Assembly: GCA_028285485.1 (NCBI GenBank)
Contig: JANQPC010000007.1
Span: 1 to 40,064, forward strand
DNA length: 40,064 nt
Reading direction: 5' to 3'
DNA from: Paracoccaceae bacterium
GTDB taxonomy: Bacteria; Pseudomonadota; Alphaproteobacteria; Rhodobacterales; Rhodobacteraceae
Under the pieces are notes generated by a model. The model was not told the origin of the DNA and did no database searches. It saw only the letters and a list, made by a program, of their open reading frames with translations. Shown here piece after piece: positions 18,585-27,215 of this stretch. How positions within the stretch are numbered: the first letter of the stretch is position 1; each line of letters starts with the position of its first letter. A program made the position numbers and the translations under genes.

Positions 18585-21500
18585 ATGAAGCACCGCATAT
18601 TCTGGACCGATCAGAAGATCGCCTCGCGCCTGCCGCTGATCGCGCCGCTGATCCACCGCCGCCGCGCCCCGATCCAGCCTTTCCGTTACCTGGTGCTGGA
18701 CGGCCCGCTTGCGGAGGCGCCGGTGGGGCCGGGGGTGAACACCTCGGGTTGGGAAGAAATCGCGTTTGACAGCTACTGGGGCGGCTGGTCCACCGATTTC
18801 GTGATGCGGACGGAGTTTACCGTGCCGCCTGACTTCACGGGCCCGCTGGCGCTGCACCTGCCCCTCGGCGTGGCCGGGGATATCTTCTGCCACCCCGAGG
18901 GCCTGGCCTATATCGATGGCGAAAGCTTTGCCTCGGCAGACCGGCAGCATCACGAGATCTACCTCGATCCCAAATGGTGCGACGGGCAGCCCCACACGCT
19001 CGCGCTTCATGGCTGGACGGGGCTATCGGGCTGGCCGCCCGATCGCAGCTCAAAGCTGAAGCTCCACATGAAGGAATGCGCGGTGGCCGAGATCGATGTA
19101 CCCACCCGCGATTTCTACCATCTCGCGCGCCTCGCGCTGGACGTCGCGCAGCATATGGAAGAGGGCAACACGGCCCGCAACAAGATCCTCAAGGCGCTGG
19201 ATGCGGCGTTCCAAACGCTCGATACGCGCGATCCGCTTCGGTCAGAGGCGTTCTATGCCAGCGTGCCCCGCGCGCTCGATACGCTGCACACCGAGATGCG
19301 AGATTACGCGGGGCGCATGGAGGTGGACATGATCGCGGTGGGCCACGCCCATATCGATGTGGCCTATCTCTGGCAGGTGGCGCAGACCCGGCGGAAGACG
19401 GGGCGCAGCTTCTCCAACGTTCTGCGGCTGATGGACGAGGCGGAAGGCTACCATTTCAGCCAATCACAACCCGTGCTCTACGAGATGGCCGAGGAGGATT
19501 ACCCCGAGGTATTCGAAGGCATCCGCGCGCGTATCGCCGAAGGGCGGTGGGAGGCGATGGGCGGCATGTGGGTGGAGCCCGATTGCAACCTCGCCGGCGG
19601 CGAAAGCCTCGTGCGCCAGATCATGTTGGGGCGCGGTTATTTTCGCGAGAAGTTCGGAGATGTGGAAACACCGGTTTTGTGGCTGCCCGACACGTTCGGC
19701 TTCACCGCCTCTCTGCCGCAGCTGATGGTGCAGGCGGGGCTGAAATGGTTCGTCGCCAATAAGCTCAACTGGAACCAGTACAACCAGATGCCCAACCAGA
19801 TCTTCTGGTGGGAAGGCATCGATGGCAGCCGGGTTCTAAGCCATTTCCTGACCACCCCCTCAACCGTGCAATATCTCCCCCATCCAACCACTTACAAGGC
19901 GGAGCTCACAGCCAAGGAGGTGTTCGGCACCTGGGATACCTTCCTGCAGAAACACGCCCATAACGAGCTGATCATCTGCTACGGCTATGGCGATGGCGGC
20001 GGCGGGCCGACGCGGGAGTTGATCGCGGCGGCAGAGAACTACGCTCATCTGCCGGGCACCCCGCGCCTGCGCATGGGCAGCGTGCGCGATTTTTTTGAGA
20101 AGATCGAACGCGAGACGGCGCGCGATCTGCCCACATGGTCGGGCGAGTTCTATCTGGAGCTGCATCGCGGCACGCTCACAAGCCAGGCCGAAACCAAGCG
20201 CCAGAACCGCCTCTCGGAACGCCGGTTGCATGATGCGGAATTCCTCGCGGCTTTTGCCGAGCGGCAGACGGGCGCGGCCTATCCGGCGGAGGCGCTGACA
20301 GAGGCGTGGAAGCTTGTCTGCCTCAATCAATTTCACGATATCCTGCCCGGCACCTCGATCACCGAGGTGTTCGCCGATGCGATGGCCGATTACGCCCGCG
20401 TTGAAGAGATCACCGGCGCTATCCGTGAAGGTGCGCTTGCCGCCCTTACAGCCACGCTGGTGCCCGAAACCCGCTTTGTGGCGGTCAACCCCACGAGCTT
20501 CTCGATGGATCGGCGCGCGGTGCTGCCCGGTGCCCTCGAGGACGGGCTCGTCGATCTTCGCTCCAACCGCCCGGTGATGACGCAAGGGGTGGAGGGCGGC
20601 ACGCTTGTCGATATCCCCGCCTTCCCGAGCTATTCGGTGCTGGCGCTCGGCCCGGGGCCGGAGCTTGGAGAAACCTCCTCGCTCCGCCTGACCGAGTTCG
20701 CCGAGGGCGCGATCCTTGAGAACGATCTGATCCGCGTGGAGCTGCGCCGCGACGGCCAGATCACCTCGATCTTCGACAAAACCGCGGTGCGCGAGGTGTT
20801 GAAACCCGGCGAGGCGGGCAACCTTCTGCAAGCCTTCGAAGATCGCCCGATGGTTTGGGATGCCTGGGATATCGATATCTTCTATGAGGATCGGGCCGAG
20901 GTGATCTCGGCACCCGTGCGCTTTGAGGCGGTGGAACGGGGGCCGATCCGCGCCACGCTGCTGGTGGAGCATAACTGGCGCGGCAGCCGCATCACCCAGC
21001 GCATTTCGCTTTGCCATAACTCAAAGCGCATCGATTTCGCCACGGAGGTGGATTGGAACGCGAGCCACATCCTTCTCAAATGCGCCTTTCCGGTGGAAAT
21101 CCGGTCCCCGCTGGCCACCTACGATATCCAGTTCGGTAATACCGAGCGCACCACCCATCGCAATACAAGCTGGGATTGGGCGCGGTTTGAAAGCGTGGGC
21201 CACCAATGGGCCGATCTTTCGGAGGGCAACTATGGCGTCGCCCTGCTGAACGATTGCAAATACGGCTACGACATCCACCATAATGTGATCCGCCTCAGCC
21301 TTCTGAAATCGGCCACCATGCCCGATCCGGTGCAGGATCAGGGCACGCACCGCTTCACCTATGCGCTTCTGCCCCACGAAGGGGATTGGCGCACCGATGT
21401 GGTGGAAAACGGGTACGATCTGAACGATCCGGTGATCGCGGTGCCTGCGGCGGGCTGCGCGGGCGAGGCGGCGATGCGGCAGCTTGTGGCCGTTTCCGCC

Positions 21501-21740
21501 TTCAACGTGATCGTGGAAACGGTGAAGCGCGCCGAGGATGGCCGCGGGCTGATCGTGCGGCTCTATGAAAACGAGCGCAATCGCGGGCCCGCGCAGCTGC
21601 GCTTCGGGCTCGATGTGGCGCAGGTGATCGAAACCAACATTCTTGAGGAAGATGGCGATGCGCTTGAGGTTATCGCCAATACGGTGACGCTGGAGATGAC
21701 GCCCTATCGCATCGTGACACTGCGGGTGATTCCGCGGTAA
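18585..21740 (+). CDS. alpha-mannosidase, glycoside hydrolase family 38
   Basis: This 1051-residue enzyme hydrolyses terminal alpha-mannosides with retention. The GH38 zinc/catalytic region is [11 protein letters not shown] with His256 and Asp258; the nucleophile is Asp369 in WLPDTFGF, and a later zinc His is expected in [10 protein letters not shown] near 583. Domain order is typical of cytosolic class-II mannosidases: an N-terminal beta domain (1-240), the catalytic barrel (245-500), a three-helix bundle (500-600) and large C-terminal beta-sandwiches. There is no signal peptide, so it acts on mannosides already imported, presumably by the adjacent transporter. The ATG at 18585 begins directly at the N-terminal domain. 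The gene is intact, with no frameshift. Confidence 0.95.
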   Translation: MKHRIFWTDQKIASRLPLIAPLIHRRRAPIQPFRYLVLDGPLAEAPVGPGVNTSGWEEIAFDSYWGGWSTDFVMRTEFTVPPDFTGPLALHLPLGVAGDIFCHPEGLAYIDGESFASADRQHHEIYLDPKWCDGQPHTLALHGWTGLSGWPPDRSSKLKLHMKECAVAEIDVPTRDFYHLARLALDVAQHMEEGNTARNKILKALDAAFQTLDTRDPLRSEAFYASVPRALDTLHTEMRDYAGRMEVDMIAVGHAHIDVAYLWQVAQTRRKTGRSFSNVLRLMDEAEGYHFSQSQPVLYEMAEEDYPEVFEGIRARIAEGRWEAMGGMWVEPDCNLAGGESLVRQIMLGRGYFREKFGDVETPVLWLPDTFGFTASLPQLMVQAGLKWFVANKLNWNQYNQMPNQIFWWEGIDGSRVLSHFLTTPSTVQYLPHPTTYKAELTAKEVFGTWDTFLQKHAHNELIICYGYGDGGGGPTRELIAAAENYAHLPGTPRLRMGSVRDFFEKIERETARDLPTWSGEFYLELHRGTLTSQAETKRQNRLSERRLHDAEFLAAFAERQTGAAYPAEALTEAWKLVCLNQFHDILPGTSITEVFADAMADYARVEEITGAIREGALAALTATLVPETRFVAVNPTSFSMDRRAVLPGALEDGLVDLRSNRPVMTQGVEGGTLVDIPAFPSYSVLALGPGPELGETSSLRLTEFAEGAILENDLIRVELRRDGQITSIFDKTAVREVLKPGEAGNLLQAFEDRPMVWDAWDIDIFYEDRAEVISAPVRFEAVERGPIRATLLVEHNWRGSRITQRISLCHNSKRIDFATEVDWNASHILLKCAFPVEIRSPLATYDIQFGNTERTTHRNTSWDWARFESVGHQWADLSEGNYGVALLNDCKYGYDIHHNVIRLSLLKSATMPDPVQDQGTHRFTYALLPHEGDWRTDVVENGYDLNDPVIAVPAAGCAGEAAMRQLVAVSAFNVIVETVKRAEDGRGLIVRLYENERNRGPAQLRFGLDVAQVIETNILEEDGDALEVIANTVTLEMTPYRIVTLRVIPR

Positions 21741-21763
21741 GGGGCGGCAAAGGAGAGCCGCCC

Positions 21764-22459
21764 ATGAGCTTTGACCGATCCATCAAGATCGCCCCCTCGA
21801 TCCTCTCTGCCGATTTCGCCGATCTGGGGGCCGAAATCCGGGCGGTGGAGGCCGAGGGTGCCGACTGGATTCACGTCGATCCGATGGATGGGCATTTTGT
21901 GCCGAACCTCACGATCGGGCCCAATGTGGTGGCCGCGATCCGGCCCCATGTGAAAACGTTCATGGATGTGCATCTGATGATCGCGCCGGCCGATCCCTAT
22001 ATCGAGGCGTTTGCGAAGGCGGGCGCGGATCTGATCACCGTGCATGCCGAGGCCGGGCCGCACCTGCACCGCACGCTGCAGGCGATCCGGGCGCAGGGCA
22101 AGCGCGCGGGCGTGGCGCTCAACATGACCACGCCGCTTTCGGTGATCGAACACATTCTGGATGAGATCGACCTCATCCTGGTGATGACGATCAATCCCGG
22201 ATTCGGCGGCCAGAAATTCACCGCCGCGATGCTGCCGAAGATCGCCGCGGCGCGGGCGCTGGTGGGCGAGCGCCCGATCCATATCGAGGTGGATGGCGGC
22301 ATCGGGCCGGAAACGGCGCCTCTTGTGGCCGAGGCGGGCGCGGATGTGCTTGTGGCGGGGTCTGCCGTGTTCACTGGGGGCTCTGTGCGCGAGCCGGGCG
22401 TGTACGGGCGCAACATCGCGGCTATCCGCGGCGCTGCCCAAGGCGCGCGGGCCGCGTAA
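21764..22459 (+). CDS. rpe: ribulose-phosphate 3-epimerase family protein
   Basis: This 231-residue TIM-barrel protein matches Rpe, which interconverts ribulose 5-phosphate and xylulose 5-phosphate: [14 protein letters not shown] near the N-terminus, a metal-binding [11 protein letters not shown] near 37-46, VHLMI near 70, [12 protein letters not shown] near 144-155 and [28 protein letters not shown] near 177-204. Two positions differ from the usual form: the motif reads HVDPMDG where Val is common before Met, and LNMTTP stands where LNPGTP or LNPATP is usual. It may be the housekeeping enzyme or a paralogue for another ketose phosphate such as allulose 6-phosphate. It starts 23 bases after the mannosidase, with AAAGGAGAG upstream, so it is likely co-transcribed. 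Confidence 0.85.
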   Translation: MSFDRSIKIAPSILSADFADLGAEIRAVEAEGADWIHVDPMDGHFVPNLTIGPNVVAAIRPHVKTFMDVHLMIAPADPYIEAFAKAGADLITVHAEAGPHLHRTLQAIRAQGKRAGVALNMTTPLSVIEHILDEIDLILVMTINPGFGGQKFTAAMLPKIAAARALVGERPIHIEVDGGIGPETAPLVAEAGADVLVAGSAVFTGGSVREPGVYGRNIAAIRGAAQGARAA

Positions 22460-22479
22460 GCGCTGCGGCACCCCGCCGA

Positions 22480-22524
22480 TTGGACAGACGTGCTGACCTG
22501 TATTACATGACAGGGCAGATGTAA
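22480..22524 (+). promoter_or_regulatory. candidate lipA promoter and inverted repeat
   Basis: TTGGAC (22480-22485) and TATTAC (22501-22506) are 15 bases apart, a short but possible spacing. Overlapping the -10 is an inverted repeat TTACAT-N10-ATGTAA (22503-22508 and 22519-22524), which could be an operator or leader element. The lipA ATG follows 10 bases later. Confidence 0.35.
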
Positions 22525-22534
22525 GGAGAGCCCC

Positions 22535-23509
22535 ATGGCCCCCCGTGATGCAACACAGAGCCGTGACCTGAAGATCCCGGGCGAGCGCCACCCCGAAAAG
22601 GCGCATCGGCCCGATAAGGCGCAGCCGAAAAAGCCCGACTGGATCCGTGTGAAGGCGCCCACCAGCGCCGGCTACAAGCAAACCCGCGATATCCTGCGGG
22701 AAAACAAGCTTGTCACCGTTTGCGAAGAAGCCGGCTGCCCCAATGTGGGGGAATGCTGGAGCCAGGGGCACGCCACCATGATGATCATGGGCGAGATCTG
22801 CACCCGGGGCTGCACCTTCTGCAACGTCGCCACCGGGCGCCCGGATGCGCTGGACGTGTTTGAGCCGGGCCGCGTGGCCCATGCGGTGGAAACGCTGGGC
22901 CTCAATCACGTGGTGATCACCAGTGTGGATCGGGATGATCTGGCCGATGGCGGCGCCGATCACTTCGCGCAGACGATCCGTGCCGTGCGCCACCGTGCGC
23001 CGGAGACGACGATCGAAATCCTCACCCCCGATTTCCTGCGCTGCGATGACCGCGCGCTCGAAACCGTGGTGGAAGCCCGGCCCGACGTGTTCAACCACAA
23101 CCTTGAAACCGTGCCGGGCCTGTATCCGGAAGTGCGCCCGGGCGCGCGCTATTTCCATTCGCTGAGGCTTCTGCAGCGGGTGAAAGAGCTCGACCCTGCG
23201 ATGTTCACGAAATCGGGCATCATGGTGGGCCTTGGGGAGGAACGCCAGGCCGTGCTGCAGGTGATGGACGATATGCGTTCGGCCGATGTCGATTTCCTCA
23301 CGATCGGCCAGTATCTTCAGCCCACGCCCAAGCACCACGAAGTGGCCCGCTTCATCACGCCCGAGGAATTTGCGGCTTACGAAAAATCCGCGTGGGGCAA
23401 GGGCTTCCTGATGGTTTCGGCCACGCCCCTCACGCGCTCCTCATACCATGCGGGCGATGATTTCGCGCAGCTTCGCGCCGCGCGGCAGGAAAAGCTGGGC
23501 CGCGCCTAG
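22535..23509 (+). CDS. lipA: lipoyl synthase
   Basis: This 324-residue radical-SAM enzyme inserts two sulfurs into octanoyl-protein to make lipoyl groups for pyruvate and 2-oxoglutarate dehydrogenases and the glycine-cleavage system. The auxiliary [4Fe-4S] cluster cysteines are in [12 protein letters not shown] (Cys63, Cys68, Cys74), the radical-SAM cluster in CTRGCTFC (Cys89, Cys93, Cys96), and the C-terminal serine ligand in the RSSYHAGD segment. The N-terminal basic extension ([13 protein letters not shown]) is typical of alphaproteobacterial LipA. A GGAGAG site precedes the ATG. The gene appears to be monocistronic and converges with the cytochrome genes. Cytoplasmic. Confidence 0.97.
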   Translation: MAPRDATQSRDLKIPGERHPEKAHRPDKAQPKKPDWIRVKAPTSAGYKQTRDILRENKLVTVCEEAGCPNVGECWSQGHATMMIMGEICTRGCTFCNVATGRPDALDVFEPGRVAHAVETLGLNHVVITSVDRDDLADGGADHFAQTIRAVRHRAPETTIEILTPDFLRCDDRALETVVEARPDVFNHNLETVPGLYPEVRPGARYFHSLRLLQRVKELDPAMFTKSGIMVGLGEERQAVLQVMDDMRSADVDFLTIGQYLQPTPKHHEVARFITPEEFAAYEKSAWGKGFLMVSATPLTRSSYHAGDDFAQLRAARQEKLGRA

Positions 23510-23561
23510 GCCTTTTGTCGGTTCTGAACTCCCCCGGGGTCAGGCCCCCCCGTCGGTGCGC

Positions 23562-24452
23562 TCACTCCACCGGCGGCACCGCTTTGAAATAGGCCGCAAT
23601 CGCCCGCACATCCGCCTCGGGCAGCAAGGCCAGGTTCTGCACAACCGAGGTCATCGACCCGCCCACCACATCGAAATCCGGTGTGAATCCGGTGGTGAGA
23701 TAGGCCACGATATCATCCACGGTCCAATCCAGCGCGCCGGGGGTGATGTTGGGGATCGTGCCGCGGCCCGAGGGGTTTGGCGCGCCCGCAAGCCAGCGCG
23801 TGCTGTCCAAACCTTGCGTGGCCGTGCGCGGCGTATGGCATTCACCGCAATGGCCCAGCGCCTCCACCAGGTAGCGTCCGCGCGCCAGCGTTTCGTCGCC
23901 GCGCGTATCGATCACCCAATCGTTTGAGACGGCAATCGATTTCCAAAGCCCGATCCCCACACGGATGTTGAACGGAAATCCCAGATCGTGCGGCGCGCTT
24001 GGCGTGGGGTCTTCCGGCAGGGTTTCGAGAAAGGCGGCGAGCGAGACGATATCGGCAAGCTCCGCCTTGGCGTAGCTGCCATAGGGGAAGGCGGGGTAGT
24101 AATGCGCACCCCCGGGCGAGGTTCCCGCAAGAATCGCGGTCACGATCTCGGCGCGGCTCCATTCCCCGATCCCGGCCTCGGGGTGCTGCGAGATGTTGGG
24201 CGCCACAAACGTGCCCGCGGGCGTTTCAAACGTGGCGCCGCCGGCAAGGATCAGCCGCGCTTCACCTTCCGCCCCCTTTGCGGCGTGGCAAGAGGCGCAG
24301 CCTGCGGCGTGAAACGCCTGCTCCCCGCGCGCCAGATCCGCCTCGATCCCAGCAATCGCAGAGTCCGGGATCGTTTGCGGCCGGGTCACGATCAGGCTCG
24401 CGCCCCCCGCGGCCACCGCCACGAGGGTGAGATATGCCAGAAAGCGCAGCAC
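23562..24452 (-). CDS. di-haem cytochrome c
   Basis: This 296-residue protein has an N-terminal hydrophobic anchor or signal (about residues 3-22), then two cytochrome c domains with haem motifs CASCH (Cys52-His56) and CGECH (Cys202-His206). It resembles di-haem electron carriers of the SoxX/alcohol-dehydrogenase-subunit type found beside cytochrome c' genes. The second domain has a Met late in the chain that can serve as axial ligand, but the first domain contains no Met at all between the two haem motifs. Translation probably starts with GTG at 24452, only 14 bases after the cytochrome c' stop, so the two genes are co-transcribed. It would act in the periplasm or at the inner membrane. Confidence 0.9.
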   Translation of the reverse strand: MLRFLAYLTLVAVAAGGASLIVTRPQTIPDSAIAGIEADLARGEQAFHAAGCASCHAAKGAEGEARLILAGGATFETPAGTFVAPNISQHPEAGIGEWSRAEIVTAILAGTSPGGAHYYPAFPYGSYAKAELADIVSLAAFLETLPEDPTPSAPHDLGFPFNIRVGIGLWKSIAVSNDWVIDTRGDETLARGRYLVEALGHCGECHTPRTATQGLDSTRWLAGAPNPSGRGTIPNITPGALDWTVDDIVAYLTTGFTPDFDVVGGSMTSVVQNLALLPEADVRAIAAYFKAVPPVE

Positions 24453-24466
24453 CGGGGCCTGCGGCG

Positions 24467-24937
24467 CTAGTTATCGGAAAGCTGGTAGGCCTCGTGGCAC
24501 GATCCGCAGGCGCGGCCCACCGGCCCGAGCCCGGCCTGCACCGCCTCAAGCCCGTTTCCGGCCGTCTCGCTTAACGCCACGGCGGCAGTGGCCAGCGCCT
24601 GACCTTTGGAGACCGCATCGGGGATGTTCTCCCAAAGCGCCGGCAGGGCCTTCGAGCCCTCCACCGTGTCGCTATCGGTGCCGGGTGCCCAATAGGTCAT
24701 CTGATCGAGCTGGCTCAGGGCGGCGAGGTTCGATGCGGCGGCCGAAGCCGCCTCGGCACTGTACTCGGCATTGCCGCGGGCCATCCCGCCCAGAATGCCC
24801 AGGTTATGGGCATAAAGCTGCATATGGGCCTGGCGGGCTTTGACGGCGGGGGGAAGGCCCGCATGGCTATCGGCAATGGCGGTGCCGGCCACGGCCAGGG
24901 CGCCGAACGCCGCCGTGAATGCGAGAGGTTTGATCAT
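24467..24937 (-). CDS. cytochrome c' (class II cytochrome c)
   Basis: The 156-residue precursor has a Sec signal peptide (LAFTAAFGALAVAGTAIA, cleaved near residue 22) and a four-helix-bundle cytochrome with the C-terminal haem motif CGSCH (Cys144-His148). The KARQAHMQLYAHNLGIL helix is typical of the group. Cytochromes c' are usually five-coordinate, with a buried residue on the open haem face, and bind NO; they are linked to NO tolerance in many proteobacteria. The ATG at 24937 is chosen over the open upstream frame because it places the signal peptide. It is the first gene of a two-gene unit with the di-haem cytochrome c. Periplasmic. Confidence 0.93.
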   Translation of the reverse strand: MIKPLAFTAAFGALAVAGTAIADSHAGLPPAVKARQAHMQLYAHNLGILGGMARGNAEYSAEAASAAASNLAALSQLDQMTYWAPGTDSDTVEGSKALPALWENIPDAVSKGQALATAAVALSETAGNGLEAVQAGLGPVGRACGSCHEAYQLSDN

Positions 24938-25011
24938 GTCTGACGGCCTTTCGGGCTGCTGGAGATTGCCCAAGCCTACCGCACCCGGCGCGTCAGGAAA
25001 GTAAAACCTGC

Positions 25012-25022
25012 GACATTTTGTC
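25012..25022 (-). promoter_or_regulatory. small palindrome in the cytochrome c' promoter region
   Basis: GACA-TTT-TGTC lies in the A/T-rich part of the 129-base gap upstream of cytochrome c'. It resembles a half-site pair of a dimeric regulator, but four-base arms occur often by chance. No convincing -35/-10 pair was found here. Confidence 0.25.
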
Positions 25023-25037
25023 ATTTTTCTGCCGGAA

Positions 25038-25056
25038 GAGCCCGGCGGAAGGGCTC
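25038..25056 (-). terminator. candidate terminator hairpin after the second ABC operon
   Basis: GAGCCC-N7-GGGCTC forms a 6-bp stem just after the ATPase stop codon on the minus strand (stop at 25067-25069). No clear T-run follows, so termination would be weak or factor-dependent. Confidence 0.4.
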
Positions 25057-25066
25057 GGCGGCGGGC

Positions 25067-27151
25067 CTACTCCGCCGCCACTTTGATCACAGGCTCCATC
25101 CGCGCCAGAATATCATCGGCGAGGTGGCACTTGATCTGGTGGCCGCTCTCAAGCTGGCGCACCGGCGGCACCTCCGTCTCGCAGAGGCCCCCGGCTACTT
25201 CCGATTTCCAGCGGCAGCGGGTTTGGAACGGGCAGCCGGGCGGCGGGTTCATCGCCGAGGGGATATCTCCCTCCAGCACCACATGGGTTTTTTCCACGCT
25301 CGTATCGGCAATCGGCACCGCCGAGAGCAGTGCCTCGGTATAGGGGTGATAGGGCGGGGCGAACACCTGATCGGTGCTGCCCATCTCCACCACATGGCCG
25401 AGATACATGACCATCACCCGATCCGAGAGATAGCGCACGATCGACAGGTCGTGGGAGATGAACAGGAGCGTTGTCTTGTTCTCGCGCTGAATCTCCATCA
25501 GCAGGTCTGTCACCGCCGCCTGCACGCTCACATCAAGCGCCGAGACGGGCTCATCTGCCACCACGATCCGCGCGTCGCCCGCAAAGGCGCGCGCGATGCC
25601 CACCCGTTGCTTCTGGCCGCCCGAAAGCTGGCGCGGCATCCGTTCGGCAAATTCACGCGGCAGTTTGACCAGATCGAGCAGTTCCAGCATCCGCTGGCGG
25701 CGATCCTCTTCGGTCTCGCCCACCCCGAAGATCTCCAGCGCCCGGACGATCTGCCGCCCCACCGTCATCGACGGGTTGAGCGTATCGAAGGGGTTCTGGA
25801 ACACCATCTGCACGTTCGAGACGGTCTTGGTATCCCGCTCTTCGATGGGCACATCGCCGATGGGCTGGTTGTCGAGCAGGATTTCCCCGTCCGTCGCCGT
25901 CTCCAGCCCCATGAGCACCTTGGCGAAGGTGGATTTTCCGCAGCCCGATTCCCCCACGATGGCGAGGGTTTCGCTTTCGCGGGCCTCAAAGCTCAGCGTC
26001 TCATTGGCCTTGACCACCTTGGTGCTGCCGCCGCCGAACAGCGCATTCGCGGCCACCTCGTAGTATTTCTTGAGGTTGTCCATCTTCAGAACCACGTCGC
26101 CGGGTTCGGTTTTCTCATGCTGGTCGCCCGCCTCGATGGCGGCATTCCAGTCGATCTCCTCGAACTTCAAACAGCGCGTGGCGTGGCGGTCGTCGCCCGC
26201 CACCGGCGCCATCTTGATATCGCCCGCATCGCAGCGCCCGGCCTCGAAGTAATCGCAGCGCGGCCCGAAATTGCAGCCCGGCGGGCGCTCATGGGGCAGG
26301 GGGAAGTTGCCGGGGATCGCCACGAGGGGGCGGGAGTTTTTATCGGCTCCGGGTAGCGGAATCGAACGGAAGAGCGCCTGGGTATAGGGATGGCGCATCT
26401 TGTCGAACACATCTTCGATGGATCCCGTCTCGACCGCCTCGCCCGAATACATCACGCAAAGCCGGTCGCAGGTTTCCAGCACAAGCCCAAGGTTGTGGGA
26501 GATAAACAGCATCGAAGTGCCGTATTTCTTGCCGAGATCCTTGACCAGTTCCACGACCGCCGCTTCCACTGTCACGTCAAGCGCGGTGGTGGGTTCGTCG
26601 AGGATCAGCAGCGAGGGCTTCGACATCAGCGCCATCGCGATCACGATGCGCTGCTGCTGGCCGCCGGACAGCTGGTGCGGATAGCTTTCGAGCATCCGCT
26701 TGGGGTCGGGCAGCTTCACGTCTGTCACCACCTCAAGCGCGCGTTCATAGGCCTCTTTCTCGCCCACGCCCTCGTGGATGATCGGCACTTCCATAAGCTG
26801 GCGGCCGATCTTCATGGCGGGGTTCAGCGAAGCCATCGGCTCCTGATAGATCATCGCGATTTCCGAACCGCGGATATCGCGCAGCTCTTCCATGCTCATC
26901 TCGGAAAGATCGCGGCCCTTGAACTTGATCGAGCCGCCCACGATGCGCCCGTTCACGCCCAGATCCTGCATCACGCCCAGCGCCACGGTGGATTTGCCGC
27001 AACCGGATTCGCCCACAAGCCCCATCGCTTCGCCCGGTTGCACGGTTACCGAGAAATCCATCACCGCGGGGATCTCGCGCAGCCGCGTGAAAAAGCTGAT
27101 CGAAAGCTTGTCGATCTCAAGGATCGGTCCGTCGTAATCCCATTTCGCCAT
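25067..27151 (-). CDS. fused double ABC ATPase (DppD-DppF type)
   Basis: This 694-residue chain holds two nucleotide-binding domains. The first has GESGCGKST near residue 47, LSGGQQQR near 160 and LLILDEPTTALD near 182, then an Opp-type C-terminal cysteine patch (CNFGPRCDYFEAGRC, near 295) that may bind an iron-sulfur cluster. A linker of about 70 residues leads to the second, with GESGCGKST near 400, LSGGQKQR near 510 and IVVADEPVSALD near 530, then another CPFQTRCRW patch near 650. The enzyme energises the second transporter here. It is clearly not identical to the other fused ATPase, whose walls and linkers differ. It lies 64 bases after the permease gene, with a GC-rich hairpin in the gap. 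Confidence 0.96.
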   Translation of the reverse strand: MAKWDYDGPILEIDKLSISFFTRLREIPAVMDFSVTVQPGEAMGLVGESGCGKSTVALGVMQDLGVNGRIVGGSIKFKGRDLSEMSMEELRDIRGSEIAMIYQEPMASLNPAMKIGRQLMEVPIIHEGVGEKEAYERALEVVTDVKLPDPKRMLESYPHQLSGGQQQRIVIAMALMSKPSLLILDEPTTALDVTVEAAVVELVKDLGKKYGTSMLFISHNLGLVLETCDRLCVMYSGEAVETGSIEDVFDKMRHPYTQALFRSIPLPGADKNSRPLVAIPGNFPLPHERPPGCNFGPRCDYFEAGRCDAGDIKMAPVAGDDRHATRCLKFEEIDWNAAIEAGDQHEKTEPGDVVLKMDNLKKYYEVAANALFGGGSTKVVKANETLSFEARESETLAIVGESGCGKSTFAKVLMGLETATDGEILLDNQPIGDVPIEERDTKTVSNVQMVFQNPFDTLNPSMTVGRQIVRALEIFGVGETEEDRRQRMLELLDLVKLPREFAERMPRQLSGGQKQRVGIARAFAGDARIVVADEPVSALDVSVQAAVTDLLMEIQRENKTTLLFISHDLSIVRYLSDRVMVMYLGHVVEMGSTDQVFAPPYHPYTEALLSAVPIADTSVEKTHVVLEGDIPSAMNPPPGCPFQTRCRWKSEVAGGLCETEVPPVRQLESGHQIKCHLADDILARMEPVIKVAAE

Positions 27152-27164
27152 CTGGTCTTCTTCT

Positions 27165-27204
27165 CTTTGGAAATACTCCGGGGGTCCGGGGGGCTGGCCC
27201 CCGG
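27165..27204 (-). repeat. Rhodobacterales-type intergenic repeat with G/C-rich hairpin
   Basis: The plus-strand sequence begins CTTTGGAAATACTCCG and runs into a 7-bp stem CCGGGGG-N5-CCCCCGG (27186-27204). The A-rich core matches 8408-8423. It lies between the DppC-type permease and the fused ATPase, where a stable hairpin could lower ATPase expression. The relation to a recurrent family element is recalled, not searched. Confidence 0.4.
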
Positions 27205-27215
27205 GCCGCCCGTGG

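Noticed and set aside
21704-23338. A 544-codon minus-strand frame
   Set aside because: It spans both the rpe-like and lipA genes in antisense and is rich in His, Arg and Gly.
23510-23561. Possible bidirectional terminator between lipA and the cytochrome gene
   Set aside because: The CTGA/TCAG and CCCC/GGGG arms need a bulge and leave almost no loop; there is no T-run.
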